In this document: piece after piece, positions 34,251-45,811 of the stretch
Layout: the number at the start of each line of letters is the position of its first letter
How positions within the stretch are numbered: position 1 is the stretch's first letter
From: Limonium bicolor
Taxonomy: Eukaryota > Streptophyta > Magnoliopsida > Caryophyllales > Plumbaginaceae
Direction: 5' to 3'
NCBI GenBank assembly: GCA_023374045.1
Contig: CM041783.1
Span: 123,753,503 to 123,817,502, forward strand
Length of the DNA stretch: 64,000 nucleotides
The notes under the pieces: generated by a model
Databases searched by the model: none
What the model saw: only the letters and a program-made list of their open reading frames with translations
What the model was told of the DNA's origin: nothing
Program-made: the position numbers and the translations under genes

Positions 34251-35565
34251 TATTTCTGGGAAAAACGTTAGACAACGAAGAGGCTTCTGCGCTTCTTCTC
34301 AAAGATCCAGTCACAACTTACAACACTCAGGTACGGTCTAGCCAAAGACCTAAAAGAAGGGCAGCTTGGTAGGAGGCACCCTACTATCTATCTTTTAAAA
34401 TCTGTATTGTGCTTATATATTGTATTTAATTTTATTAAAAAAAGAGTGAAATAAAAGAAAGGAAGAGAACGAGGAGAATTAACTGAGTTCTTCTCTGTTT
34501 AGAATATTTATTCCAGGAAATCTTGCACATCTATACAGCCGAACTCAAGTGTGGGGGAGCTACACTACATTCTGCATAAATCTGGGGAGTACACTATCTT
34601 TACCTTGCTCTTTAAATTTTCAATATTTCCTATTACCATGCTTTGTGATCATTACACAGGTAGTTTGCATGCCCTGTTATTTTAATTCTTTCTATGCAAT
34701 GAGGGCATTGCTTTGGTTTAAGTGTGGGGAGATATAATCAGAAAACTTGCTCTTAAGTTGGTCTCTTTTTCGACACTGTGTTTTAAATTTGTTAGTGATT
34801 AATAATCAAAGAAGGAGCCATATAGGGAGTAATGCCGGTGTTAAACAGGTTTAAAGGGTACTACTAAAAAAAAACACTCTACTCCTTACTCAATGCTAAA
34901 AAATTAATGAGGTAATTATCATTTGGATTTTGTTTTGAATTTAAGCCTGGATTTGATTTGGAAAGACATGGTGGAAAAAGAACAAGACAAGGTACTCCTT
35001 TGATCCATACAGGCATATTCTGATCCTAAACCGGCCTCGTCCACTCGGTTATTAAGTTCTTAGGGGTGCTTCATCAACCGCTACCTAAGGTACTCTGTAT
35101 CTGGGATAGTAGACCCAAACCGCTACAAGGGTGGAGAGAAAAGTCTGAGGTAAAAGAAAAATGAACTTCAAAATTGAAGTATATGTGCATTCTGTACCAA
35201 AATGATAGAAACTTCTTCATGGCCCATGAGTATGTGGCATTGAAAGGTATAATGGAATAAGATTTTACTTCATGCCCCTTGTCGTTCAAAGGAAATGTGA
35301 AAGAAAATGGTGGATTGCCTCAGGGTCAAAAGCAGAATTCTCATGGTACTGCTTCTCTTTCTTTTGTAGGTTTTCAGAGTTATTCTCAGAAATGGAGAAA
35401 TATTTCTAATAAATTTAATGTTATTAGTACCCTTTTAAAATCTGAAGAGATTGGCAATTACCTCTTCTGTGCTCTCCTTACTTGATTATTGTCTGTTTAA
35501 CTTGTTTAAACATTATGTTAGAATGATTTGCTTGAGGAAAAGCAAAAGATAAGTGTGGGGGAGTT
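34251..35565 (+). mobile_element. Athila 3' untranslated region
   Basis: Non-coding stretch between the integrase remnant and an LTR. It carries three 'aagtgtgggg(g)ag' purine motifs (34547, 34720, 35551). The last abuts the LTR and is the likely polypurine tract. The short frames here have no recognisable product. Confidence 0.7.
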
Positions 35566-36950
35566 TGATAAGTGAGAAGTACATAGACATTTAAGGGTTT
35601 ATTTACCTTGTACTTACTTACTTTCACGATAATATTACTCACTTATCGTAGTTTTTCCTCTAGTTATGTTTTTATTGATATCTCACAATTTATTGGTTAA
35701 ACATGAGGAAAACCAAGCTAGGAGCAAAGTACACGAAGAGACGAACTCGTAGGCGAAAACGGGATTAAACGGAGCTAAAACGCACATTTTAGAGGCAAAA
35801 GCCCTTGGTCCGGACCAGTGTCTGGATCAGCTGGTCCGGACCAACATGCCAGCGCGCCAGAAGAAGGAAATCAACATGGTCCGACCACACTGGTTCGGAC
35901 GGTGGTCCGGACATGTCTAAATTGACAACGTACAGAGCATGTCGATGGGTGTGAATGGTATAATAATATATTTTACCAATTCATACCGATACCCCCTTCA
36001 TTTCTACCCCAGTTTCACTATAATAAACCTATAACCCCCCATTAATCATATCTCATTCCACCCCAAAACTAATGCCATTTTTCCGCCACAAAAATCATTT
36101 CCTCTCCAAAAATCATACATCTCATCTACATAATCTCCACATAAATCCTCACTTCATCTCATCCAATAAAACCATTCCAAGAGTTCTTCCTTTTCTTAAT
36201 TCTACTCAGTTTTAATGTCTATCGTACTATGATGTTTGTTTTTATAATTATGTGTGAGTAATAACTTTAGCCTCCCGGGTTGGGAAGCAAGCTTATTTTA
36301 TACATCGTGTACGTATATTTCTACTATATCTATTCAAGCAATATTTTGATTCTCGTTCTTAATGCGCTTTAATATTCAGTCCAATTATTAAAGTGATATT
36401 TGTAGTTCTCTTGTTAAAATGCGGTGCTGAGATAAGGTTCTAGACAGAAGAAGTCCAAACAGGTTAATGACTAGAAGCGAGGTTCGCCTATAGGTTAATC
36501 TGTCTCCAACAAGAATTGTTAATAAAACGATTAATTTATAATAACTTAGGCAAGGATTGCAGCTTGTTATTTAAATTAATCAGGGTTTATTGTACAAGGA
36601 CCGGTCAATGACTAATTAAAATTCCTGAGTTTATTGCTAAAATGGTATAAGTTTATAGTAATATAATTGGATAAATAGGTGAGCAGAACAACCCAGGGTG
36701 CTTCTTAAAAACAAAAGAGTTTTTATAACTGCTATTATTATTCTGTTTTGATTAACTGTTATTTTTACTGTTTATTTACATTAAGTGTTAAACCACAATC
36801 TCCCTAAAAAATTGATAAGTTTTCTATTCAACAGTCTAATTAGAATTCTCAGTTAATTTACACTATCAGTTAAACCACAACAAGGTCCCCAAGAGTTCGA
36901 CACCCCACAATTCCACTATTCCGCAAAACGATTAGATACACTGCCTAGGT
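35566..36950 (+). mobile_element. Athila-type 3' LTR, right end uncertain
   Basis: It starts TGATAAGTGAGAAG right after 'gtgtgggggagtt', a typical Athila junction. It contains a 'GGTCCGGACC' palindrome cluster (about 35813-35920). The right end is not fixed: recognisable chromovirus pol begins near 36988, so the end is between about 36930 and 36985. Confidence 0.65.
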
Positions 36951-36987
36951 TGAAGAAGTAGTCACATATTTTTACAGCATTATGCAT

Positions 36988-38267
36988 ACCACGAGGCAAC
37001 ACGGATCTGAAAGACCGTATACTTAGGGAATCTCACTGTTCTTCAGTTTCCATCCATTCGGGAGCCTCTAAAATGTATAAAGACATGAAGAGATACTTCT
37101 GGTGGTCGGGGATGAAGACAGATGTTACCGAGTTCTCTTGAGGTGTCTCACATGCCAGAAGTAAAATTCGAGCACCGCGACCGGGCGGAATGGTACAGTC
37201 GATGCCAGTTCCGGAGTGGAAGTTCCATGATATCTTCATGGACTTTGTAGTTGGACTCCCACCTGCTAGGGGAGGTCTCAACATGATATGGGTGGTGGTG
37301 GATCGCCTTACCAAAGTAGCCCGATTCATACCGATGAAGGATACTTGGAAGGTGACCAAATTAGCTGAGTTGTTTGAGAAAAAATTATGAGGCATCACGG
37401 GATACCGAAGACCATCTGTCAGATAGAGATACCGATTCCTTTCGAGGTACTGGAGAGCTACCAGAGAAGCGTTGGGTACAGAACTCAAGCTGAGTACCGC
37501 TTCCATCCTCAGACAGATGGTCAGACTGAGCGTACTACTCAGACACTCGAGGACAGCTGATGGCAATGTGGCTTAGACTTCCAAGGCAGCTGGATTGACA
37601 ATTGCATCTGATCGAGTTTTTCATATAACAACAGCTATCACGCTTCGATCAAGATGGCACCTTTTCAGCGTTTGTACGGTAGACCATGTCGTACACCGCT
37701 CTATTGGGATGAGTCGGGTGAGATGGTCATTATAGGACCAGAGTACTTAGAGCAAGTTAAGGCTGAAGTTCAGAAAATCGAGAGAAATGAAAGCCGCTCA
37801 AGATAGGCAGAAGTCGTATCGATGTTCGACGACGGGACCTGGAGTTCGCAGTGGGCGACCAGGTATTCTGCGAGTTTCACCGATGAAGGGTGTATTCAGG
37901 TTCGGTAGAAGGGCAAATTAAGCCTGAAGTTTTGTTGGTCCTTATGAGATTACGGAGCGGGTGGGCCCGGTTGCTTACAGGTTGAATTTACCTGCTGAAC
38001 TGGGTAAAGTGCAGATGTTTTTCATGTTTTTGCAGCTAAAAATTACATGCACCACCCCTCCCATGTGTTAGAACCTGAGAGTTGACATTAGAACAAAATA
38101 TGATACCGTGGAGACTCCTCAGAGAATCTTGCAGTATGACTAGGGACACTCGCCACAAGTGAGTGCGACTGGTGAAGGTTCTCTGGTCTAACCAGGATGT
38201 CGAAGAGGCCACGTGGGAATTAGAGGATAAGATGAGGGCGAAGTACCCTTCTTTGTTTACTGACTAG
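36988..38267 (+). pseudogene. Chromovirus (Ty3/gypsy) integrase and chromodomain remnant
   Basis: Decayed 3' third of pol in several frames. Seen in order: LKDRILRESH and KMYKDMKRYFWW (zinc-binding N-terminal domain); EWKFHDIFMDFVVGLP and VVVDRLTKVARFIPM (catalytic core, first acidic residue present); DRDT and FHPQTDGQTE (second and third catalytic regions); a C-terminal domain with VFHVF; and WSNQDVEEATWELEDKMRAKYP, shortened here to its features WSNQDVEEATWELE and MRAKYP, a chromodomain end stopping at TAG about 38265-38267. In-frame stops at 37138-37140 and 37388-37390 plus frameshifts make it non-functional. Protease and RT are absent. The tract and LTR that follow belong to the giant family, so it marks a probable autonomous partner. 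Confidence 0.87.
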
Positions 38268-38280
38268 ATCGTCTGTATAG

Positions 38281-38577
38281 GGTACGGGGCGTACCCCTTT
38301 TTAAGGGGGTAGAGCTTCCTCGCCTTTGGGTTAGGAAACGAACTTGTTGTCATTTGTTTGGTTGTTTAAGATGTGAATTTGTGTAAGTTGCTACACTTTG
38401 GTGTTAAGTTTGAGTTATGTATAATACTTATGTATTGTATTTGATATTGACCTTTGAGTCTTGAGATGTGTGAATGTGAATATAAGATGTGGTGTTAAGA
38501 TTAAGGGAATTGAGTACCGTGAATGGTTAAGCATATATGTGAACTTTGGGGACAAAGTTCTTTTAAGGGGGGTATAT
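38281..38577 (+). other. Paired hairpin-purine modules before the 3' LTR
   Basis: Module 1: GGTAC-ggggc-GTACC then TTAAGGGGGTAGAG (38281-38314), just after the pol stop. Module 2: GAACTTT-ggggac-AAAGTTC then TTTTAAGGGGGGTATAT (38541-38577), next to the LTR. Confidence 0.7.
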
Positions 38578-41500
38578 TGAAATACCCCAAACTTAGATAT
38601 GGTGTTTAAATGATAAACTAAGTTATAAGGAGGCTAAATAATGCCTTAGAAACATTAAGAAACATTTCTAATCAAATAAAACATAAGGAAACACCAAAAA
38701 GAGCAGTTTAAGCAAAAACGTGCTCTAAGCTTGGAGAGACTTGGATGAGTACCCAAATATTGTTCTAAGACCTTAGTAATATCCTAATGGTCATTTTAAA
38801 TCAATTACCAAAGAAAACCAAGCTTGAAAACAAGTTAAAACACAAAATGTGCTTTAAGGAGTCTTAAAGCACATTTTTGAAACAATTGTCTTGTAAATGG
38901 GTTTTGAATGGCTAAATGTCAATCATTACTCTTTAATTAACATGTGTACTAATTAGTATCACATTAGGAAGTCTAAATCAATGGGAAATAAAAAATTTCA
39001 CAAATATGTGCCTTGGTTAGTGAATAGTAACTAAATAGTGCTAGTTTAAGACATTAGTCAAAGTAAGCCAATTTAGTTTATTTAGTGGGTCAAACAAGAC
39101 CATGACTAGCTTAATTAAAAGGGGGTGGCCGGTTTTTAAGGTGATGATTCACCACATGAGCAAATAAGAAAGGAAATTATAAGATAAAGTAAAAACTACT
39201 ATTTGCTTTATACATAAATATCTCACTTTACATACCTATCTCCTCACCTCTTCATTCTCTCTTGTTCCCACGGTTTTGAGTTGCTCTCTTCTTCTCCATT
39301 GACGTGAAGAACAAGCCCATGCTAGCTCCACCTTTCTTTGTACACTACTTACTCATTTTAGCTCCAAAACCAAAACAAATTACATATTCTTCTTAGTTAG
39401 CTCAAGCTCTCTCTTTCTATCTTTTCAAAACATCAAGAGCTTTGATTTGGTGCCAAGCCAAACCACCATTAGAGGAGGAAACTCAAGTTTGGAGACTCCA
39501 TTGGCTTCTCCATTCTCTTAAGGTAAAGAAAGTGTAAGAAAATCTAGGTTTCCATCACTTTTTCTTCATGACCAAAAATACATGCTCATGAGGCTTCATT
39601 TTAATGCCTTGTTCTAGCTTGTTTTCTACTCTTCAAAGGATAAAGGAGGTCCTTCTTGCTTCATATCCAAGCTTGTCTTGAGAAACCAAGGTAAAACAAT
39701 CACCTTAATACCTTAAAGCACATTTTAACCTAGGGTTTTTTCCTTAGGGTTAATGTATTATCTAGTACTCATTGGAGTCATTGGATATTGGTTAGAACAT
39801 TGGCAAGGAGGGTTTAAGTGGTGACCGAGATTGAGCAAGGAAAAATCTAAGGAGGGAAGTTTGTGAGCTTGTGAAAGAATAAGGTAAATTACTTACCTTA
39901 AGGTGTTTTATTGTTTAAGGGAATGGGATTTGGATATGTGATGAGTTTAGTGTAGAGATTACATTGGGAAAAGGGGTTATAAAACCTAGGAGAAAGAACA
40001 ATGACTATACTTGTGAACTTGTGACTAAGGAGCCAATGAGAAAAGAGATAGTCAAACAATGTTGAGAAGAATTACAAGAAGCATTTTATTTCAATGGGAG
40101 CCTTGTTGTGTGTATTCGCAGGTTAAAGGCAAATATATGTGGAAATTCAGTGGTTAAGATTATTGTCATTTAAGGGCCTAAGTGCCAAGAATTTTAAGTT
40201 TATACACTATATGATGATGTGGTATGGTTTCAGTGTAAATTGTGTGTTAAGGTGTTGTGATGAGAATTTGAGTGATCGTGGTTGTTTGATGGTGAAAAAC
40301 TAAGTGTTTGGGTGCAATATACTAGAGAACCCATGGCAAAATTTAGTGAAGAACTTAGTGTTTAAGATGTTCTAAGGAGGTTCCATGACTAAGGAAGTAC
40401 TAGGAAGTTTAGAGGTTGTCTTGATGAAAAAGGGGTGAGATTAAGGTGTTTTAATGAGTTATAATGACTTAGGCATCACTATGAAGGATTTAGGAATCAA
40501 AAGAATGTACTTGAGTATTTAGGACTTAGGCAAATGTTGCTAAACAACTAGGAAGGAAATAATGTGTAGATGGATGGAAGCATAAGCTTGTGAAGGAACT
40601 TCAAGTAAATGCATAATGGCTAGGGTGGATGTTGGTAAGTGATTTAAAGTGTTTAGTGGTTGGCTTAAGGTGTATTTGAGGTGCCCAAATGAGGTTAGAA
40701 CATACTAGGATATATGAGGAGAAGTTTGGAGTTAAATGAGAATTTAGAAACAAGGTTCTGGAGCCGACCGACCTTAGGGACCGGACCTGCAAGGTCGGTC
40801 GAGCTCAGTTTACACTGCCGGAGAAAGTTTCTGGAACCGACCGAACTTGGGGACCGGACTTACAAGTTCGGTCGGGCTTGTATTTTGTGTACGAATTAAG
40901 TCTCTGGAATGGACCGACCTTGGGGACCGGACTTGCAAGGTCGGTCATGCCTAGAATTTTGTACGGGAATATGTCTCTGGAATCGACTGAACTTGGGACC
41001 GGACTTGGCAAGTTCGGTCGAGCTCAAATTTCCCATGGGGAAAACTCTCGGGAATGGACCGACCTTGGGGACCGGACTTGCAAGGTCGGTCGGGGTAGAA
41101 TTTTCAAATGGTAATATGTTCTGGAATGGACCGACCTTGGGTAAGGTCGGTTCGAGCCTAAAACAAAAAAAAGAAATTTGAAATTCTAAGGATGATGATT
41201 GGTATTAGGGTAAGCCATTGGTAGGGCAATGATGATTAGAAACCTAAGAACCCAAGGGGATTAAGTTAAGTTAAGTATAAGTTCATAAGTTTAAGGTTAA
41301 GTTATAAGACTTAAGAAGTGCTAATTGGGGACCACTAAGGGTTAAATAATTTAAATAATTTAAGCAATGTATAGATACTTAATCATCTAAGTTGGATGGA
41401 TATTTTACGACTTGAAAGTTGGAAACCGGAGGAGTATTAAACAACCAGGACGATCGACGGTGAACGGTACAATCTTTCTTGTGACCTGCTTGCTAACGAG

Positions 41501-42649
41501 GTGTCCCTCGGCTTGTGTGCTATCTGTTTACTTGCTATGACTAAGACAAGATAAAGCATGCAACCGGTTATATTTGTTCTCGTTGTGTATGTGCTTCCTT
41601 TACACTAACCCACGAGACTTGAGATTGTTACTAACCAAGTTTAGTACTTACTGAGTTAAGAATAAGAGTTAAGTATTGGTGATTGTTGGTTAATACCCGT
41701 TAAGGTTTAACTAACACATGGTGTTTAAGATTTCTACTAACTGGAACTTGAGTGAGGAAACCCGGGACTGACTCCGGTCATGCATGATAAGGAAAGGGGG
41801 ATGATATCTGAATCAGATCTGCCCTCCGCTTAAGGACTTGTCTTCGGACTTGTAGCCTAGGGCCGGTTGCTGGCTCAGCTACGCTGGACTCCCGTCCATG
41901 GTATGTGGCATTAAGATGGTGCGGTAGGATCACCTAAATCCTAGGTTTGAGATTAAGCTACAACCATTCCCTTTCAGGAAAGGTTTGTATACTGCGAATA
42001 AGATAACGTTAAGACTGAGGTAAGATAAGGAACTGAGGTTAAGAAAATAAGGACTAAGGAGGGGGTTACTAACCCGCTTGATAAGGGAACGCTTGTGTCG
42101 TTCATTGTGTGTGAGCTATATATGTTCATCTGTGGATTGTTGTTTATTGCACTTCATATCATGCTTGTGTACTTAATCAATTTCCATGCTATCGACAATT
42201 AGTCGTCGTAGCCCCGTTAGCTTGGGGGCCATCAGAGGGAGTACCAGCATTCGTGCTGACCCCCTTTTGGGGCTGTTTTTACACTTGCAGGTAAGAGACC
42301 CATGAAGACGCACCACGAGAGTAGGAGCGGTTAGACTTAGGATGGGTTGTTCATTTTGAATACGGGTTGCGCTTGTGCACCCGTCTGTTTATATTGAAAT
42401 TGATGTAAGGTTGTGATTATGACTTAGTACTTATACTCGGTTGGTTGGTGGTATTTTGGTTGGTGGTATTTTGGTTGGTGGTGATTGGTCGGTTGTTCAT
42501 TTTGGATAAGTGTTGTAATATTATAAGGCCGGTATGTTCTAACGATCAGACCGTGGCAAGGTCCAGGTGTTTGTTATTTCCGCTGCGACGAATTCGATTA
42601 AGTGTTAAGTTTTGTGATATCCACGATTGGCTTAGGACGGGGTGTTACA
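38578..42649 (+). mobile_element. 3' LTR (4.07 kb) of chromovirus, giant-LTR family
   Basis: It starts TGAAATACCCC and ends ACGGGGTGTTACA. U3 hairpin at 38844-38877; donor-like sites at 39523, 39691 and 39884; acceptor-like GCAG near 40121; palindromic array 40755-41155; cassette 42193-42275; GACC-gtggcaa-GGTC hairpin and TTCCGCTGC at 42578-42586. A subtype distinct from 19963, closest to 58380-62032. Confidence 0.88.
40755..41155 (+). repeat. Tandem palindromic array, ~65-70 bp units
   Basis: Six units have 'gaccgacctt(g)ggggaccgg' followed by 'cttgcaaggtcggtcg' or the variant 'gaacttgg..caagttcggtcg'. CCTT/AAGG and ACTT/AAGT change together in the stem arms of alternate units. Confidence 0.88.
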
Positions 42650-43587
42650 GTTTAGGTTAGGAGGTCGGCATCTGTATCAGATCTGTCTTCCGCATATGGC
42701 TCGTCTACGACTTGTCGCCTAGGGTCGACAAACAGACCCGACCATCTCGAGTGAACAGTTCGAGATGGGAGGCAAATTCAGGAGGCGCGGGAGGGTCAAG
42801 CCTACACCCCTTATAACTTAAGAATTTGTGTTTATTAACCTAATGGAGCTAATAACTCATTGGCTATGGTTAGTTTGACCGGACAAAAATAAACAATTCA
42901 GTTAGAGAGCAACCAGTTCTATTAGGAGAATGCTTGACACTTATAAGGTATGGTCAAACGCGAGAACTAAACAATTCTCAGGCCTCGGGAGTTAGGAATC
43001 TAACTTACTCATTAATGGGCGTCCATTACGACGTTCGATTTATTGGAGTTGTGAATGTTTCACATGGGTGTGTTGTTTGTTATCGTACTTCTTATTGTCA
43101 TTTGTATGAATAATCAACTACATGTATACGACAAAGTAGTCGTATGTAGCCCTGTTAGCTTGTGGGCTGCACGTTTTCTGTACCAGCAATATGCTGAGCC
43201 CCTTGGGGCCTGTGATTTAAACTTTGCAGGTAGGTACCAGACGAAGACTCAACCTGAGAGTGGGAGCGGGTAGAGTACTTCGGGTTGCTTTTATATTTGT
43301 TACACGAGTTGTGCATGTACACTCGTTTAGTATATTGATGAGATGTTAGTATGATGTATTAGGGTATGAGATACTCGGTATAAGTTGTGATTTATGGATT
43401 TTAATGTATAGATGCTCGAGTAATTATCCGGTTGGTCAGACCTTGACTTGTAAAGAGAATAGGCCTAGTTAGTCACGTGGGTGACTAACGGCGGTAACAC
43501 CAATTTAGTAGAGCTTTTCCGCTGCGTTGTTAATGTACGAGATGGACTTATGGCGACGATCATTGTATTTGGAGATAGGATGTTACA
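42650..43587 (+). mobile_element. 3' part of another family LTR
   Basis: Resembles the mid-to-end part of the LTRs: 'ctgtatcagatctgtcttccgc', given here only in part, a hairpin cassette (43129-43211), stem TTAGTCAC/GTGACTAA (43469-43488), TTCCGCTGC (43517-43525) and end TGTTACA at 43587. Its 5' part is missing. Confidence 0.75.
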
Positions 43588-44112
43588 CTAACCTTGTTTC
43601 TTTATTTCTTATTTTCATCATGTAGCAGCGACTGCATATGGAGGTGGAGCTCATCTCCCGGTGAGTGTAGTAGAGTAGAATGTCGTAAAGTGGAATAAGG
43701 TACAAGTAAGCATTATTATAAGTAGGCTAGTTGTACTTGTTTATCTCCTTTATGTTAAATTTTGTTTCTTTTGTTCCTCTTCCCCATGCAGCAATCGAGT
43801 GATGTGGAGGGGCTGGGAAGTCTCCAACTGATGGGTAAGGAGGAAGGTAGGGAAATGTTGGTGTTAGTTGTAGAAAGTAGTATTTTTTTTTGTTCTAGAT
43901 TGTACTTGCTTTTCACTTTGTTAATTCATATTTTCCTCTCTTTTTTTCTTCTTTTATTAATAACAACCGAAAGAAAAGGATATTGGGGGCAATGTTAGCC
44001 GATAGTGTAGGAAGAAGGTGGGGGGAAAGTACTAGTGATTTCATATTTGTATGCTTTAAATTGTACTTGTTTGTCTTCCCAATATTTGTTTTTCTAATTC
44101 TCTTTCCTATTG

Positions 44113-44143
<31 letters not shown>

Positions 44144-44547
44144 CCGAGAGTGTAGCTAATGAGGGGAGTTTCTTTGATTTTTGTACATTAATATTGTACA
44201 TTAATGTGTATAATTGACTTGTTTATATAGGGTGGTAACATGTTTTACTTCATGTTTTTAATGTGTATATATAAGTGTATATGGCACTTACCATTTTTTT
44301 TGGCTATATAAAATAATTTATATAGTTTAATGAGTGGTATTTATAATATTTAATACATGTACTAGTATGTTACATGTGATATTAATTTTAGGAGTTGATT
44401 TCTATTTAATAATATTCTTTCTATGATTAGAGATTTAATATATGGTTTAGTGTCCATTTTGGACTATATATTTATACAATGATATTTATAGCAATTATTG
44501 CTCATGATTTAAATTAATCCTTATTAATTAAGGTAATAAATAATTAG
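43588..44547. other. Unassigned AT-rich DNA with microsatellite
   Basis: Contains (TA)n(GT)n at 44112-44143. The right part (about 44200-44547) is probably the LTR that starts at the minus-strand junction near 44557. Two short exon-like pieces with splice-like flanks (43625-43659, 43793-43838) were seen but match nothing I know. Confidence 0.4.
44112..44143. repeat. (TA)n(GT)n microsatellite
   Basis: Perfect alternating ta run passing into gt. Confidence 0.95.
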
Positions 44548-44590
44548 GGTATTTTAGTCTACCCTCTTAAAAAGACTTCGTCCCGAAGTC
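44548..44590 (-). other. Minus-strand hairpin, purine tract and LTR start
   Basis: On the minus strand: GACTTC-gggac-GAAGTC, then TTTTTAAGAGGGTAG, then TAAAATACCC, a decayed version of TGAAATACCCC. It marks the 3' end of a minus-strand family member. Confidence 0.7.
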
Positions 44591-44759
44591 ATCGAAGTCG
44601 TCAAAATAGGATAGGTAATGTAGCTACCCACTATAACCTCAATGATCACTACCTATTTGACCTATCAATTCTAAGGTCTCGACACTTCCCCGAAGTGTTA
44701 TCAGTTCCACTCATCCACAACTCTTTCCAATCCAAATCATTATGTATATAACACAAGTC

Positions 44760-44985
44760 TCGAAGGATATAAGTACATAATTGTTCAAGTGCTTAAAAAC
44801 ACATCCACATAATCAGAATATCTCACAAGTGCTTAAGGCACATACACATAATCAAAGCGCATCACAAGTGTGTCACAGCACATCACAAGTGCTCAAAGAA
44901 CGTGCATACAACAACCTATTACCAGTGCATAAAGCACATACAAGCCACAAAAGCAACATAAACACAACAAAGACAACAAAACAAT
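44760..44985 (-). repeat. Degenerate ~30 bp repeats in minus-strand 3' UTR
   Basis: Repeated 'acaagtgcttaa(a/g)(a/g)cacat' strings, each able to fold (GTGC..GCAC). They sit between the minus-strand chromodomain and its terminal purine tract. Confidence 0.55.
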
Positions 44986-45056
44986 TGAATATGCCAAGAC
45001 TCTACCCCCCTTAAAAAGGGTTACGCCCCGTGACCCCAAAAGTATCTAATAGTCGC

Positions 45057-45360
45057 TATGAGAAAAGCGTAGGATACTTGGCTCTCATGGAGTTCTCCAA
45101 CTCCCATGTGGCCTTTTTTGCCTCATGGTTTGACCAACGGACTTTGAATCTTTTTAATGGTCTTGTTCCTGGTCTCCCACGTTTCCATATTGGAATTTAA
45201 GAGTGGAGTTTTCTCATATTTAAGAGACGGGTCGATCTCTGGTCGTTCGGCACTAATAGAGAATATGCAAAAGGTGCGGCGTGTATTCTTTTGGTCAAGG
45301 CGTATGATATTTGTGCACTCTCCCAAACACGTTCTATTGGGCCCACCCCGCTTCTCGCTC
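45057..45360 (-). pseudogene. Chromovirus pol 3' end (chromodomain) remnant
   Basis: Minus-strand translation gives RPEIDPSLKYEKTPLL (the linker after integrase) and, after a frameshift, FKVRWSNHEAKKATWELE and MRAKYPTLFS, stopping at 45057-45059. This is the C-terminal chromodomain seen at 38100-38267, with different residues. The hairpin GGTCAC-ggggc-GTAACC and TTTTTAAGGGGGGTAGAG follow on the minus strand (about 45000-45035). Integrase core and upstream parts are absent. Confidence 0.8.
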
Positions 45361-45811
45361 CATAATAAGGTGTAGACCCATATACATAGGGCTAAGGACA
45401 TATTATAGGTGATTGGTTACTAACAAGTTATTGTTGACCTCGTTCAAGTATGACAATGTCATTTACGATCTTTGTGAATTTGGAAACAAAGGTATCTTAA
45501 TCGGTGCGGTATCGTAAATTGTACATGCACATGATTAGGTCTAAATCATACCAAGATGTTCTGGATTACTAGCACAGAATATATTTTGAATTGCTATTAT
45601 CTTTACTCATTTGTTTATAGTTGAGGTGAAGTATAACATTGGCTATCGTTTGTTATTAGTGCTCTTTGCACTAGTCTCTGAAATTTTTGGATGTATTAGT
45701 TTATAAATCGACTAAGGTAATTCTTGTTATCCCGTGTCTCCACGTTGTTTTGTTCCGGAGTAATACATTAATTGTAATATTTGTTATGTAGTTCATATTG
45801 TTGTCTATTGT
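45361..45811. other. No feature recognised
   Basis: Possibly decayed pol on the minus strand near 45361-45400, otherwise nothing identifiable before the LTR at 45812. Confidence 0.4.

Noticed and set aside
37033..37566. 177-codon minus-strand frame
   Set aside because: Antisense to the integrase remnant, whose plus-strand motifs are clear.
43625..43838. Two exon-like pieces with acceptor- and donor-like flanks
   Set aside because: Very short, no protein family recognised, and surrounded by LTR remnants; not enough to call a gene.
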